DNA of 64,000 nt from Streptococcus infantis (GTDB lineage Bacteria > Bacillota > Bacilli > Lactobacillales > Streptococcaceae). The stretch spans positions 248,001 through 312,000 of the forward strand of contig NZ_JYGT01000010.1 in the NCBI RefSeq assembly GCF_000960085.1. The letters are read 5' to 3'. This document shows positions 7,501 through 15,055 of this stretch, in pieces. Below the pieces are notes generated by a model. That model worked only from the letters and a program-made list of their open reading frames with translations, was not told the DNA's origin and did not search any database. Made by a program: the position numbers and the translations under genes. The first letter of the stretch is position 1; each line of letters starts with the position of its first letter.

Positions 7501-7671
7501 ATGAAATATTTTGAGGTTGAGTTAGAAAATCCTGATGAATTTTTAAAACTACAAACAGAAGATTTTGTGAAAGCTAATCGCTTGCTACTAAGGAAGATAA
7601 TCCAGAGCGTTACAGTCTATGAAGAAAACTTCGTCATATCCTTTAAATCTGGCATCGAATTGGAAGTATGA
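7501..7671 (+). pseudogene. Serine recombinase C-terminal remnant
   Basis: A 56-codon ORF with GAGGG 8 nt before the ATG at 7501. The tail (residues 28-56, containing LLRKIIQSVTVYEENFVISF and GIELEV) resembles the last 30 residues of large serine recombinases, where a conserved strand pair follows the coiled coil. It may be a leftover of the enzyme that once moved Mega or its parent. Its good ribosome site means it could still be made as a small protein. Confidence 0.5.
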
Positions 7672-7693
7672 GTCTCATTCCATAACTTTTATA

Positions 7694-7722
7694 TTGAACA
7701 TATCATCTTGTTGTGTTATACT
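7694..7722 (+). promoter_or_regulatory. mef(E)/msr(D) promoter
   Basis: TTGAAC (7694-7699), a 17-nt spacer and TATACT (7717-7722). It is placed to start the transcript near 7729, just ahead of the leader peptide. Confidence 0.75.
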
Positions 7723-7762
7723 ATAAATTGATATAAACAAAGATGTAGGAGGAACCGAAACT

Positions 7763-7789
7763 ATGACAGCCTCAATGCGTTTAAGATAA
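7763..7789 (+). CDS. Leader peptide MTASMRLR controlling mef/msr attenuation
   Basis: Eight codons encode MTASMRLR, with AGGAGG at 7747-7752. In Mega this peptide is known to stall macrolide-bound ribosomes and thereby prevent formation of the downstream terminators, inducing mef/msr transcription. Peptide, ribosome site and following terminator hairpins are all intact here. Confidence 0.9.
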   Translation: MTASMRLR

Positions 7790-7798
7790 GCTGGCAAT

Positions 7799-7836
7799 AA
7801 AAAAAGCAGAATCTATACCCGATGATAGGCTTTTTT
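7799..7836 (+). terminator. First mef leader hairpin with T run
   Basis: An A-rich/GC 5' arm at 7799-7806 pairs with GGCTTTTTT at 7828-7836, enclosing a weaker ATCTATA/TGATAG pairing. It directly follows the leader peptide and acts as an attenuator candidate. Confidence 0.6.
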
Positions 7837-7950
7837 GTTGTGCTTATTTATACGATATTGAGCATTCATTAGTTACGGTGAGGATATTGGTTATTTAACT
7901 ATACCTTTATTTAACTATGTCTTTAATATGAATGTTTCCAAATTGTATGT

Positions 7951-7994
7951 ATGCAGACCAAAAGCCACATTGTGGGGTTTGGCCTGCATTTTTT
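7951..7994 (+). terminator. Strong attenuator terminator upstream of mef(E)
   Basis: ATGCAG-CCAAA-CCAC pairs with GTGG-TTTGG-CTGCAT, and a six-T run follows (7989-7994), ending 62 nt before the mef start. It is the obvious premature stop of the mef transcript when no macrolide is present. Confidence 0.85.
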
Positions 7995-8056
7995 ATTGCC
8001 TAGAATGCTATTCAAAATAGAAATTCAAGCAAAATAATATGCAGGAGATAATATAA

Positions 8057-9274
8057 ATGGAAAAATACAACAATTGGAAACGAAAATTTTATGCAATATG
8101 GGCAGGGCAAGCAGTATCATTAATCACTAGTGCCATCCTGCAAATGGCGATTATTTTTTACCTTACAGAAAAAACAGGATCTGCGATGGTCTTGTCTATG
8201 GCTTCATTAGTAGGTTTTTTACCCTATGCGATTTTGGGACCTGCCATTGGTGTGCTAGTGGATCGTCATGATAGGAAGAAGATAATGATTGGTGCCGATT
8301 TAATTATCGCAGCAGCTGGTGCAGTGCTTGCTATTGTTGCATTCTGTATGGAGCTACCTGTCTGGATGATTATGATAGTATTGTTTATCCGTAGCATTGG
8401 AACAGCTTTTCATACCCCAGCACTCAATGCGGTTACACCACTTTTAGTACCAGAAGAACAGCTAACGAAATGCGCAGGCTATAGTCAGTCTTTGCAGTCT
8501 ATAAGCTATATTGTTAGTCCGGCAGTTGCAGCACTCTTATACTCCGTTTGGGATTTAAATGCTATTATTGCCATCGACGTATTGGGTGCTGTGATTGCAT
8601 CTATTACGGTAGCAATTGTACGTATACCTAAGCTGGGTAATCAAGTGCAAAGTTTAGAACCAAATTTCATAAGGGAGATGAAAGAAGGAGTTGTGGTTCT
8701 GAGACAAAACAAAGGATTGTTTGCCTTATTACTCTTAGGAACACTATATACTTTTGTTTATATGCCAATCAATGCACTATTTCCTTTAATAAGCATGGAA
8801 CACTTTAATGGAACGCCTGTGCATATTTCTATTACGGAAATTTCCTTTGCATTTGGGATGCTAGCAGGAGGCTTATTATTAGGAAGATTAGGGGGCTTCG
8901 AAAAGCATGTATTACTAATAACAAGTTCATTTTTTATAATGGGGACCAGTTTAGCCGTTTCGGGAATACTTCCTCCAAATGGATTTGTAATATTCGTAGT
9001 TTGCTGTGCAATAATGGGGCTTTCGGTGCCATTTTATAGCGGTGTGCAAACAGCTCTTTTTCAGGAGAAAATTAAGCCTGAATATTTAGGACGTGTATTT
9101 TCTTTGATCGGAAGTATCATGTCACTTGCTATGCCAATTGGGTTAATTCTTTCTGGATTCTTTGCTGATAAAATCGGTGTAAATCATTGGTTTTTACTAT
9201 CAGGTATTTTAATTATTGGCATTGCTATAGTTTGCCAAATGATAACTGAGGTTAGAAAATTAGATTTAAAATAA
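8057..9274 (+). CDS. mef(E): Macrolide efflux MFS transporter Mef
   Basis: A 405-residue major-facilitator transporter that exports 14- and 15-membered macrolides across the cytoplasmic membrane. The protein matches Mef(A/E) as I know it (N-terminus MEKYNNWKRKFYAIWAGQAV; the MFS loop motif LVDRHDRKK near residue 70) and has twelve hydrophobic segments. The Mega setting favours the E subtype over A, which cannot be separated by memory alone. It is co-transcribed with msr(D) and controlled by the attenuator system upstream. The gene looks intact, so the strain should show efflux-type (M) resistance. Confidence 0.95.
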   Translation: MEKYNNWKRKFYAIWAGQAVSLITSAILQMAIIFYLTEKTGSAMVLSMASLVGFLPYAILGPAIGVLVDRHDRKKIMIGADLIIAAAGAVLAIVAFCMELPVWMIMIVLFIRSIGTAFHTPALNAVTPLLVPEEQLTKCAGYSQSLQSISYIVSPAVAALLYSVWDLNAIIAIDVLGAVIASITVAIVRIPKLGNQVQSLEPNFIREMKEGVVVLRQNKGLFALLLLGTLYTFVYMPINALFPLISMEHFNGTPVHISITEISFAFGMLAGGLLLGRLGGFEKHVLLITSSFFIMGTSLAVSGILPPNGFVIFVVCCAIMGLSVPFYSGVQTALFQEKIKPEYLGRVFSLIGSIMSLAMPIGLILSGFFADKIGVNHWFLLSGILIIGIAIVCQMITEVRKLDLK

Positions 9275-9294
9275 ACAATATTGGAGGAATATTT

Positions 9295-9315
9295 ATGTAT
9301 CTTATTTTCATGTAA
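9295..9315 (+). CDS. Leader peptide MYLIFM of msr(D)
   Basis: Six codons encode MYLIFM, with GGAGG at 9282-9286. This peptide is known to stall ribosomes in response to macrolides and to control msr(D). Downstream, CCTGC (9321-9325) can pair with GCAGG (9333-9337), or GCAGGG (9333-9338) with CCCTGC (9343-9348). These mutually exclusive hairpins fit attenuation control. Confidence 0.85.
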   Translation: MYLIFM

Positions 9316-9320
9316 CTCTT

Positions 9321-9348
9321 CCTGCTAAAATCGCAGGGTTTTCCCTGC
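9321..9348 (+). promoter_or_regulatory. Alternative hairpins in the msr(D) leader
   Basis: CCTGC/GCAGG and GCAGGG/CCCTGC share the same central bases, so only one can form at a time. There is no T run right after the second stem, so the stop mechanism is not obvious from sequence. Confidence 0.55.
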
Positions 9349-9393
9349 ATACAAGCAAATGAAAGCATGCGATTATAGACAGGAGGAAATGTT

Positions 9394-10857
9394 ATGGAAT
9401 TAATATTAAAAGCAAAAGACATTCGTGTGGAATTCAAAGGACGCGATGTTTTAGATATAAATGAATTAGAAGTATATGATTATGACCGTATTGGTTTAGT
9501 AGGAGCAAATGGTGCTGGAAAAAGCACTTTACTCAGGGTACTTTTAGGAGAATTAACTCCCCCAGGATGTAAAATGAATCGTCTGGGTGAACTTGCCTAT
9601 ATTCCCCAGTTGGACGAAGTAACTCTGCAGGAGGAAAAAGATTTTGCACTTGTAGGCAAGCTAGGTGTTGAGCAATTAAATATACAGACTATGAGCGGTG
9701 GTGAAGAAACAAGGCTTAAAATAGCACAGGCCTTATCGGCACAGGTTCATGGTATTTTAGCGGATGAACCTACGAGCCATTTAGACCGTGAAGGAATTGA
9801 TTTTCTAATAGGACAGCTAAAATATTTTACAGGTGCACTGTTAGTTATTAGCCATGACCGCTATTTTCTTGATGAAATAGTAGATAAAATATGGGAACTG
9901 AAAGATGGCAAAATCACTGAGTATTGGGGAAACTATTCTGATTATCTTCGTCAGAAAGAGGAAGAACGTAAGAGCCAAGCTGCAGAATACGAACAATTTA
10001 TTGCGGAACGTGCCCGATTGGAAAGGGCTGCGGAGGAAAAGCGAAAACAGGCTCGTAAAATAGAACAGAAGGCAAAAGGTTCTTCAAAGAAAAAAAGTAC
10101 TGAAGACGGAGGGCGTTTAGCTCATCAAAAATCAATAGGAAGTAAGGAAAAAAAGATGTATAATGCTGCTAAAACCCTAGAGCACAGGATTGCGGCCTTA
10201 GGAAAAGTAGAAGCTCCGGAAGGCATTCGCAGAATTCGTTTCAGGCAAAGTAAAGCATTGGAGCTCCATAATCCATACCCTATAGTCGGTGCAGAAATTA
10301 ATAAAGTATTTGGGGATAAGGCTCTGTTTGAAAATGCATCTTTTCAAATTCCGTTAGGAGCAAAAGTGGCGTTAACTGGTGGTAATGGAATCGGAAAAAC
10401 AACTTTAATCCAAATGATCTTAAACCATGAAGAAGGAATTTCTATTTCGCCTAAGGCAAAAATAGGTTACTTTGCACAGAATGGTTACAAGTACAACAGT
10501 AATCAGAATGTTATGGAGTTTATGCAGAAGGATTGTGACTACAATATATCAGAAATTCGTTCAGTGCTAGCATCTATGGGGTTCAAACAGAACGATATTG
10601 GAAAAAGTTTATCTGTTTTAAGCGGTGGAGAAATTATAAAATTGTTGCTTGCTAAAATGCTCATGGGTAGATATAACATCCTAATAATGGATGAACCCAG
10701 TAACTTCCTTGACATACCAAGTTTAGAGGCTTTGGAAATACTAATGAAGGAGTACACCGGAACTATCGTGTTTATCACCCACGATAAACGATTACTCGAA
10801 AATGTAGCAGATGTAGTTTATGAAATTAGAGATAAGAAAATAAATCTGAAACATTAA
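9394..10857 (+). CDS. msr(D): ABC-F ribosome protection protein Msr(D)
   Basis: A 487-residue soluble ABC-F protein with two ATPase domains joined by a charged linker. First Walker [10 protein letters not shown] (about residue 37), signature MSGGEET, Walker [12 protein letters not shown]; second Walker [10 protein letters not shown] (about 330), signature LSGGE, Walker [17 protein letters not shown] proteins of this group displace macrolides from the 50S exit tunnel. The linker (about 190-260) is basic and coiled, as expected for the antibiotic-resistance domain. An AGGAGG site precedes the ATG. It works with mef(E), sharing its transcript. Confidence 0.96.
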
Positions 10858-10974
10858 ATTTAAGGTAGTCGCTGGTCAGTATAGTCTGTTCTGGTTGGCG
10901 ACTCCATTGTTAAAGAGTATAAAGACTTTAGATTTTATGAATATTAAAAATAGGAACAGTCAATTGAACTGCTC

Positions 10975-11274
10975 CTATTTTTCTGCTAAATATATTGTAG
11001 TTTTCTTATATGTATAATGATAGATTAGCGGATTCTCATCTACGGTACTTACTTCAAATATGAAGAAGTGATCGCGGTTATCTCTGGACTTTTCCTTATT
11101 GAGGACAAAGTAATTCTTACGTGAAGTCGCCATTGTTTTTAGGATATCATCAGTTAGGAAGGTCAATGGAATATTCATGTTAGAGTAGCGGTAGAAGTCA
11201 CGTTCAAAATCTTGGTAGCTCTCGCTATAATAGTCCATTTGTAGGTGATTACGCTGAAACTCAAGCTGATTCAT
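10975..11274 (-). CDS. Small protein of the Mega SOS-like cluster (DUF5960-like)
   Basis: Start chosen at 11274, giving 99 residues, because GGAGG lies 6 nt upstream; a longer frame to 11298 lacks a site. It overlaps the upstream YolD-like gene by 14 nt. The sequence contains FERDFYRYSNMNIPLTFLTD and ends with YTYKKTTIYLAEK. I recall this family in streptococcal elements, probably DUF5960, but no function. It is the last gene of the umuC-type cluster. Confidence 0.6.
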   Translation of the reverse strand: MNQLEFQRNHLQMDYYSESYQDFERDFYRYSNMNIPLTFLTDDILKTMATSRKNYFVLNKEKSRDNRDHFFIFEVSTVDENPLIYHYTYKKTTIYLAEK

Positions 11275-11629
11275 AGAGCACCTCCTCGACAAGTTCAATA
11301 CTAATAATGTCTTTTAATTTCAAATTGATGTGACCTGTTGTAGTTTTTATCAAAATGAAATCTTTGGTCAGACTTGGTATTGTTCCAGTGTAGGAAACAC
11401 GCTTGTTTTTTTCAATCACTTGAATGCGTGTGCGTAGCTGCCCGGCGTATACTTGACTGAGGAGTAATAATTTCTTCTCTAGTGATAAGTCAGACATGTA
11501 CGTTACTTTGTTTGTATCATCAGAGAGTGCTGATGCATGTTCAGATAGGAAAAAGCCCATCCATTTTTGCATCTTTGTATCCTGGTACTCTCTTGCTGAT
11601 TGAAATGGTAAATATGAACGGTCAATCAT
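11261..11629 (-). CDS. YolD-like protein
   Basis: A 122-residue protein resembling the YolD-like family, small proteins encoded next to Y-family DNA polymerase genes in Gram-positive elements. Visible hallmarks are the N-terminal DRSYLPFQSAREYQDTKMQKW segment and a C-terminal beta-rich SH3/Sm-like part (YTGTIPSLTKDFILIKT). AAAGGA precedes the ATG. Its partner polymerase gene upstream is broken, so its present role is unclear. Confidence 0.7.
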   Translation of the reverse strand: MIDRSYLPFQSAREYQDTKMQKWMGFFLSEHASALSDDTNKVTYMSDLSLEKKLLLLSQVYAGQLRTRIQVIEKNKRVSYTGTIPSLTKDFILIKTTTGHINLKLKDIISIELVEEVLYESA

Positions 11630-11641
11630 ATCAAATCCTTT

Positions 11642-11977
11642 CTATGCAGAGGCAAGGGTATTTTTATCAAATTGAATCGTAAAACCTTGAATTCCCCCAC
11701 CTGTGTAACATTCTTTAAAGCGATTGATTACCTCAGTATAGATTATCACAGATGAGCTTGTTGGCTTAATGCTAAATGTAAATTCCAATGGTAATCGGTT
11801 TTCAGATTTAGCATGTACTAGTCGTATCGATATTTCAGTTGTTTTGAGTTTTCTCTGACGAAGTTTTGAAGTTGCTGTTTCAACGATTCCATGTAAAAAT
11901 CTTTCAAGCATTTCAATATCATTACATCCTTTGCTACGGATTTCTGAAAATTGTACTGTATTTTTTTCTTGTTTCAT
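11642..11977 (-). CDS. Small protein resembling a Y-polymerase little-finger domain
   Basis: A 111-residue protein, with GGAGGG before the ATG and a 4-nt overlap with the umuC remnant. Residues about 45-100 (ISIRLVHAKSEN ..., FKECYTGGGIQGFTIQF) align by eye with the little-finger part of the adjacent UmuC remnant (SIHIGYSRTEM ..., YTSGAVRQIGVSYS) over roughly 60 residues. It could be a stand-alone accessory of the polymerase derived from that domain. The alignment is visual and the function is inference. Confidence 0.55.
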   Translation of the reverse strand: MKQEKNTVQFSEIRSKGCNDIEMLERFLHGIVETATSKLRQRKLKTTEISIRLVHAKSENRLPLEFTFSIKPTSSSVIIYTEVINRFKECYTGGGIQGFTIQFDKNTLASA

Positions 11978-12404
11978 TTTAATCCCTCCAATCCACCCGC
12001 GGAATGACCACCGATAAGTTTACTGCGTTCAATATTTCTGGAACCTTCAGTTAGGACGGTTCCTTTTTGTATGGCTAAAAAACCAAACTGTTCTCTGACA
12101 ACATCAATAGCTGTCTGAAGTCTATTATCTTTTTCAATTTGTTCTACATCATCAAAGAGTGATAGTAGAGTATAGCTTTCATCTACGAAGCCACTATAAG
12201 ATACACCAATTTGTCTCACTGCACCAGAGGTGTATTTTTTCGGAATAATACAAGTACATGACTCACCATTGTTTTGGGGAGATTTGCGGGTTCAATTTTA
12301 TTCTGAGCATTTATAGATTTTTTCATCTCAGTCCTAGAATAGCCAATATGAATAGAAACGACAGTAGTCAATACTAGGGCTACTGTTCCGTTCCACAGTA
12401 TCAT
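11974..12404 (-). pseudogene. umuC: umuC-like Y-family DNA polymerase, C-terminal remnant with frameshift
   Basis: About 140 codons of the little-finger/C-terminal end of an UmuC/UvrX-type translesion polymerase. Frame 1 from ATG 12404 gives LWNGTVAL and SIHIGYSRTEMKKSINAQN, reaching VLFRKN. A one-base change in an A6 tract near 12236-12241 shifts to the frame encoding KKYTSGAVRQIGVSYSGF and the end (IERSKLIGGHSAGGLEGLK). The catalytic palm and fingers (over 300 residues) are missing. This truncation is a known trait of Mega; the added frameshift further disables it. A GTG at 12219 could restart translation of the last 81 residues. Confidence 0.8.
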
Positions 12405-12490
12405 TTAAAAATCATTTTCACACCCTTTCGTCTATTAGTATAGAAGAAAGCTCTCAGCACACGCCGAGTGTGTAGCTTTGCTGGTAAAAG
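12386..12490 (+). repeat. Repeat shared with 18994-19098
   Basis: Starts inside the umuC remnant (exact 19-base match TTCCGTTCCACAGTATCAT) and continues with imperfect similarity through CTATTAGTATA and the hairpin-like CACAC...GTGTG segment. The second copy lies 6.6 kb away in the same orientation. Confidence 0.65.
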
Positions 12491-12546
12491 CCTAGAAAGC
12501 TTGGTATGAATCAATAATGAAAAGCCTTGATTGTAAGGCTTTTTTT
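12466..12546 (+). repeat. Mega border repeat, right copy
   Basis: Pairs with 7081-7159 in direct orientation. It ends in a terminator hairpin as the left copy does. Confidence 0.6.
12520..12546 (+). terminator. Rho-independent terminator
   Basis: AAAAGCCTTG, loop, TAAGGCTTTTTTT. It is nearly the same hairpin as at 7136-7159. Confidence 0.75.
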
Positions 12547-12642
12547 GCATTTTTGTGATAAAATATAGGTAGTTTTAATCGAGAGCAACTAAGAAGCAGT
12601 AGCAAATATTACATATAAAATAATCAAAATAAGGAAGATAAA

Positions 12643-13395
12643 ATGACAGAAATTGACAAAAATAATTTAAAAAATTATCTTTATTGTACATTTGGAATTA
12701 CTTATATAGCTTGGGGGATTCTTGCCATCTTTACTCAATCTCATATTTTGGGATTAGAAACATTTATAGGGAGAATGTTACATATAGTAGGTGCACTTGG
12801 TCCAGCTATTGCAAGTGGCTTTTATTTGAAAAGGAATAATATAAAATTTAAACATTTTTTATTTAGTAAGAAAGAAAATAGTAGTATTTATTTCATTATT
12901 CATTTGTTAGCAATTTTGATACTATTTTCTGTATCTTCCTTAGAATTAAATGAAGTATCAATTTATCTGATGCCATTATTCTTTATACAACTAATTTTTT
13001 TTGGTGGTGGACATGAAGAATTAGGATGGAGAGGAATATTACAGCCGTTACTTGATAAAAAATATACTTATTGGCAATCTAATTTGATTGTAGGATCAAT
13101 TTGGGGAATATGGCATCTGCCTTTATGGTTTATAGTTGGAGAAAGTCATCAAGGATTTCCTTTTATTTTATTTTTTATATATACATTGTTTTTAAGCTTT
13201 GTTTTAGGGCTTCTTTATCGTCAAACGAAATCTGTGGGATACTGTCTATTATTCCATACGTTCGCAAATTTGTTAAATCTCTATTTTGTGTTGAAGATTA
13301 ATCTTATTTTTATTATCATTTTTATTGGTTATTTGATTTATACTATATTGGCGAGTAATAGAATTAGTAAGGAAAAGAATTTATATCCAAAATAA
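12643..13395 (+). CDS. CPBP family intramembrane glutamic endopeptidase
   Basis: A 250-residue membrane protein with about eight hydrophobic segments and the CPBP/Abi motifs: GHEELGWRG (near residue 124), WGIWHLPLWF (near 152) and a third motif containing FHTFANLLN (near 205). The family includes Rce1-like proteases and bacteriocin self-immunity proteins. GGAAG lies before the ATG. The 3' end is a hybrid: the last codons after RISKEKN run into the repeated unit found at 16818, and three further copies of its tail (about 65 bp) follow the nucleotidyltransferase genes, so the original C-terminus has been altered. Confidence 0.85.
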   Translation: MTEIDKNNLKNYLYCTFGITYIAWGILAIFTQSHILGLETFIGRMLHIVGALGPAIASGFYLKRNNIKFKHFLFSKKENSSIYFIIHLLAILILFSVSSLELNEVSIYLMPLFFIQLIFFGGGHEELGWRGILQPLLDKKYTYWQSNLIVGSIWGIWHLPLWFIVGESHQGFPFILFFIYTLFLSFVLGLLYRQTKSVGYCLLFHTFANLLNLYFVLKINLIFIIIFIGYLIYTILASNRISKEKNLYPK

Positions 13396-13481
13396 CAGGA
13401 TATACTCTAGAAAATGAAGATGATTTTGTTCAAGGTAATAAAGAAGAAATAACGAAGATTTATATGAAAGGTTTAAAGTAA
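13371..13481 (+). pseudogene. Broken short ORF upstream of nucleotidyltransferase copy 1
   Basis: The frame equivalent to the MYLLELYQN ORF at 16749, lacking its first 24 codons because they were replaced by the CPBP gene end. It continues as ITGYTLENEDDF to the stop at 13479-13481, two bases before the ATG of the nucleotidyltransferase gene. Confidence 0.65.
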
Positions 13482-13483
13482 AC

Positions 13484-13975
13484 ATGAGTCTCTTATTTGA
13501 AGAATTTAAAACCATTTGTTTCCATTTAAATCGAGTCGGAATTACACCGACACTGATGGGGTCTTTGGGATTGGAGTTTAGAACAAAAGAAAATTGGGGG
13601 GCGTCTGACATTGACATTCATGTACCTGGTGACCCTAGAGGTTGGGAAGCACCTGACCATCTCAGAATTTATGACTGGGACAAGATAATGAAAGTGATGA
13701 AAGACTTAGGCTACGTCTTAATAGATATTCATGAGCATGAACTCAAAAACGATCGAGTGAGTGTTGAATTTGGAAGTATCGATTCCTTACCTGATTTTGC
13801 AGGAGTTTCGGAATCGGATATAGAGCTTATTCACATTGAAGGCATCACTTTTCGTCTTCCAAGTCTGGAGCAGTATCTAAGTATTTACAAAGCTTCTTCT
13901 CAAGACTCCTATCGAAATGAACAAAATAACAATAAGGATTTTAAAAAGATCGAGTGGCTGGAAAAACATTTGTAA
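13484..13975 (+). CDS. Nucleotidyltransferase-fold protein, copy 1
   Basis: A 163-residue protein with the signature of the minimal nucleotidyltransferase fold: GSLG at 26-29, SDIDIHV at 41-47 supplying the two metal-binding aspartates, and VEF at 94-96 as a candidate third acidic position. A C-terminal segment with LPSLEQYL and a basic helix recalls AbiEii-type or substrate-binding nucleotidyltransferases. No strong ribosome site is present; AAAGG lies 12 nt upstream, and the broken ORF ends 2 nt before. Two near-identical copies lie at 16931 and 18262. A toxin or small-molecule-modifying role is possible but unproven. Confidence 0.65.
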   Translation: MSLLFEEFKTICFHLNRVGITPTLMGSLGLEFRTKENWGASDIDIHVPGDPRGWEAPDHLRIYDWDKIMKVMKDLGYVLIDIHEHELKNDRVSVEFGSIDSLPDFAGVSESDIELIHIEGITFRLPSLEQYLSIYKASSQDSYRNEQNNNKDFKKIEWLEKHL

Positions 13976-14123
13976 ATTATCATATGAAAAGTAGTAAGTT
14001 GTAAGACTGGCTGCTATGTTATTTTTATTGGTTATTTAATTTATACGATATTGGCTAGTAATAGAATTAGTAAAGAAAAAAGATTTTAAAATTTAGATCA
14101 GGATACCCATTATTAAAGGTAAC
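13976..14123 (+). repeat. Tail of repeated unit 1 (includes a copy of the CPBP gene end)
   Basis: After the stop codon, 40 shared bases lead into a copy of the last 65 bp of the CPBP gene (the stretch encoding FIGYLIYTILASNRISKE), at about 14020-14085. Similarity to unit 3 continues to about 14123. The remaining bases to 14237 show no gene. Confidence 0.7.
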
Positions 14124-14237
14124 ATTCTATCTAGATAATCGATGTTAGAGATTGTCTGTTTAAAGTGGTATCACAGCTTGTTCAAACAGATTAAACAAAG
14201 ATGTAGCTAGGAATGTCTTACAGTAAGGAGTTTAAAT

Positions 14238-15044
14238 ATGAAATTCCATGAATTTGGTGATAAGAATTTGCCTTCTATCTTGCTGATACATGGCGGTGGC
14301 AGTTCTTGGTGGAATTATCTTCGTCAAGCACGGATCTTATCGGAGAAGTATCGTGTCATTCTACCCACCTTGAATGGCCACGGCGAAGAATATCAACTTG
14401 ATTATGTTTCTACTGAAGATTCTGCTTTGGAGATTCTGGACTATATCAAAGCAAACTGTGGTGGGAAATTGTTTGCAATCGGTGGTGTTTCACTTGGTGG
14501 TCAAATTACTATGGAGCTTTTGTCAATAGACAGAGATATAGCTGAGAAAGCCATCATAGATGGAAGCCTCTGTATTCCTCAACCAAGGTTGGCTAAAATC
14601 AGTATTTTTCTGGTACGTCTATTTGGCAAACTAATGATTAGTAAATTCTCTTGCAAACTTCAGTTAAGCATGATGAACAAACTCTATCCTAAACTCGCTT
14701 ATCCAGAGGAACTAAAAGATTATTATTTGGAGGATCTGCCAAGGACGCCTATCAAAACATTGGTGACCATTTACAAAACCTATATGGGGCATTACAAGCT
14801 AAAGAATACGATTTCTGTTAATAAGGCGCAGGTTCTTTATATTTATGGTGAAAAAGAATTGAACTGTGTGAAAGCATCAGCGAAATTATTTCAACAACTG
14901 CATCCAAATACGATTTTGTATGAAGCTAAGGGCTATAACCATGGCTATTTATCAGCTTACCTGCCTCAAGAGTGGATTAATTTGGTGGTGCCATTTTTAA
15001 AGAGTGATTCATTGGAAATGTGTAATGAATCTGATATATCATAA
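14238..15044 (+). CDS. Alpha/beta hydrolase
   Basis: A 268-residue serine hydrolase of unknown substrate. The oxyanion-hole motif is LIHGGGSSWW (residues 17-26), the nucleophile lies in GGVSLGGQ (Ser near 86), and the likely catalytic histidine is in GYNHGYLS near 237. A helical cap (about 125-185) separates the core halves. AAGGAG precedes the ATG. The ADP-ribosylglycohydrolase gene starts 11 nt downstream with its own AAGGAGG, so the two form an operon. Confidence 0.85.
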   Translation: MKFHEFGDKNLPSILLIHGGGSSWWNYLRQARILSEKYRVILPTLNGHGEEYQLDYVSTEDSALEILDYIKANCGGKLFAIGGVSLGGQITMELLSIDRDIAEKAIIDGSLCIPQPRLAKISIFLVRLFGKLMISKFSCKLQLSMMNKLYPKLAYPEELKDYYLEDLPRTPIKTLVTIYKTYMGHYKLKNTISVNKAQVLYIYGEKELNCVKASAKLFQQLHPNTILYEAKGYNHGYLSAYLPQEWINLVVPFLKSDSLEMCNESDIS

Positions 15045-15055
15045 GGAGGAATCTG

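Larger units (their letters stand above)
7170..12404. mobile_element. Mega-type macrolide efflux genetic assembly
   Basis: mef(E) and msr(D) with their leader peptides are followed on the other strand by a truncated SOS/umuC-type cluster. This is the known content and approximate size (about 5.5 kb) of Mega in pneumococci and oral streptococci. No transposase is present; only a short serine-recombinase-like tail (7501-7671) remains. The borders given are approximate: imperfect repeats lie at 7081-7159 and 12466-12546. Confidence 0.85.

Noticed and set aside
11482-11682. A forward 66-codon frame across the YolD-like gene
   Set aside because: It is antisense to a real gene, with no promoter or ribosome site.
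7170-12404. A working SOS mutagenesis operon
   Set aside because: The umuC part has lost its catalytic domains and carries a frameshift, so only accessory small genes could still function.
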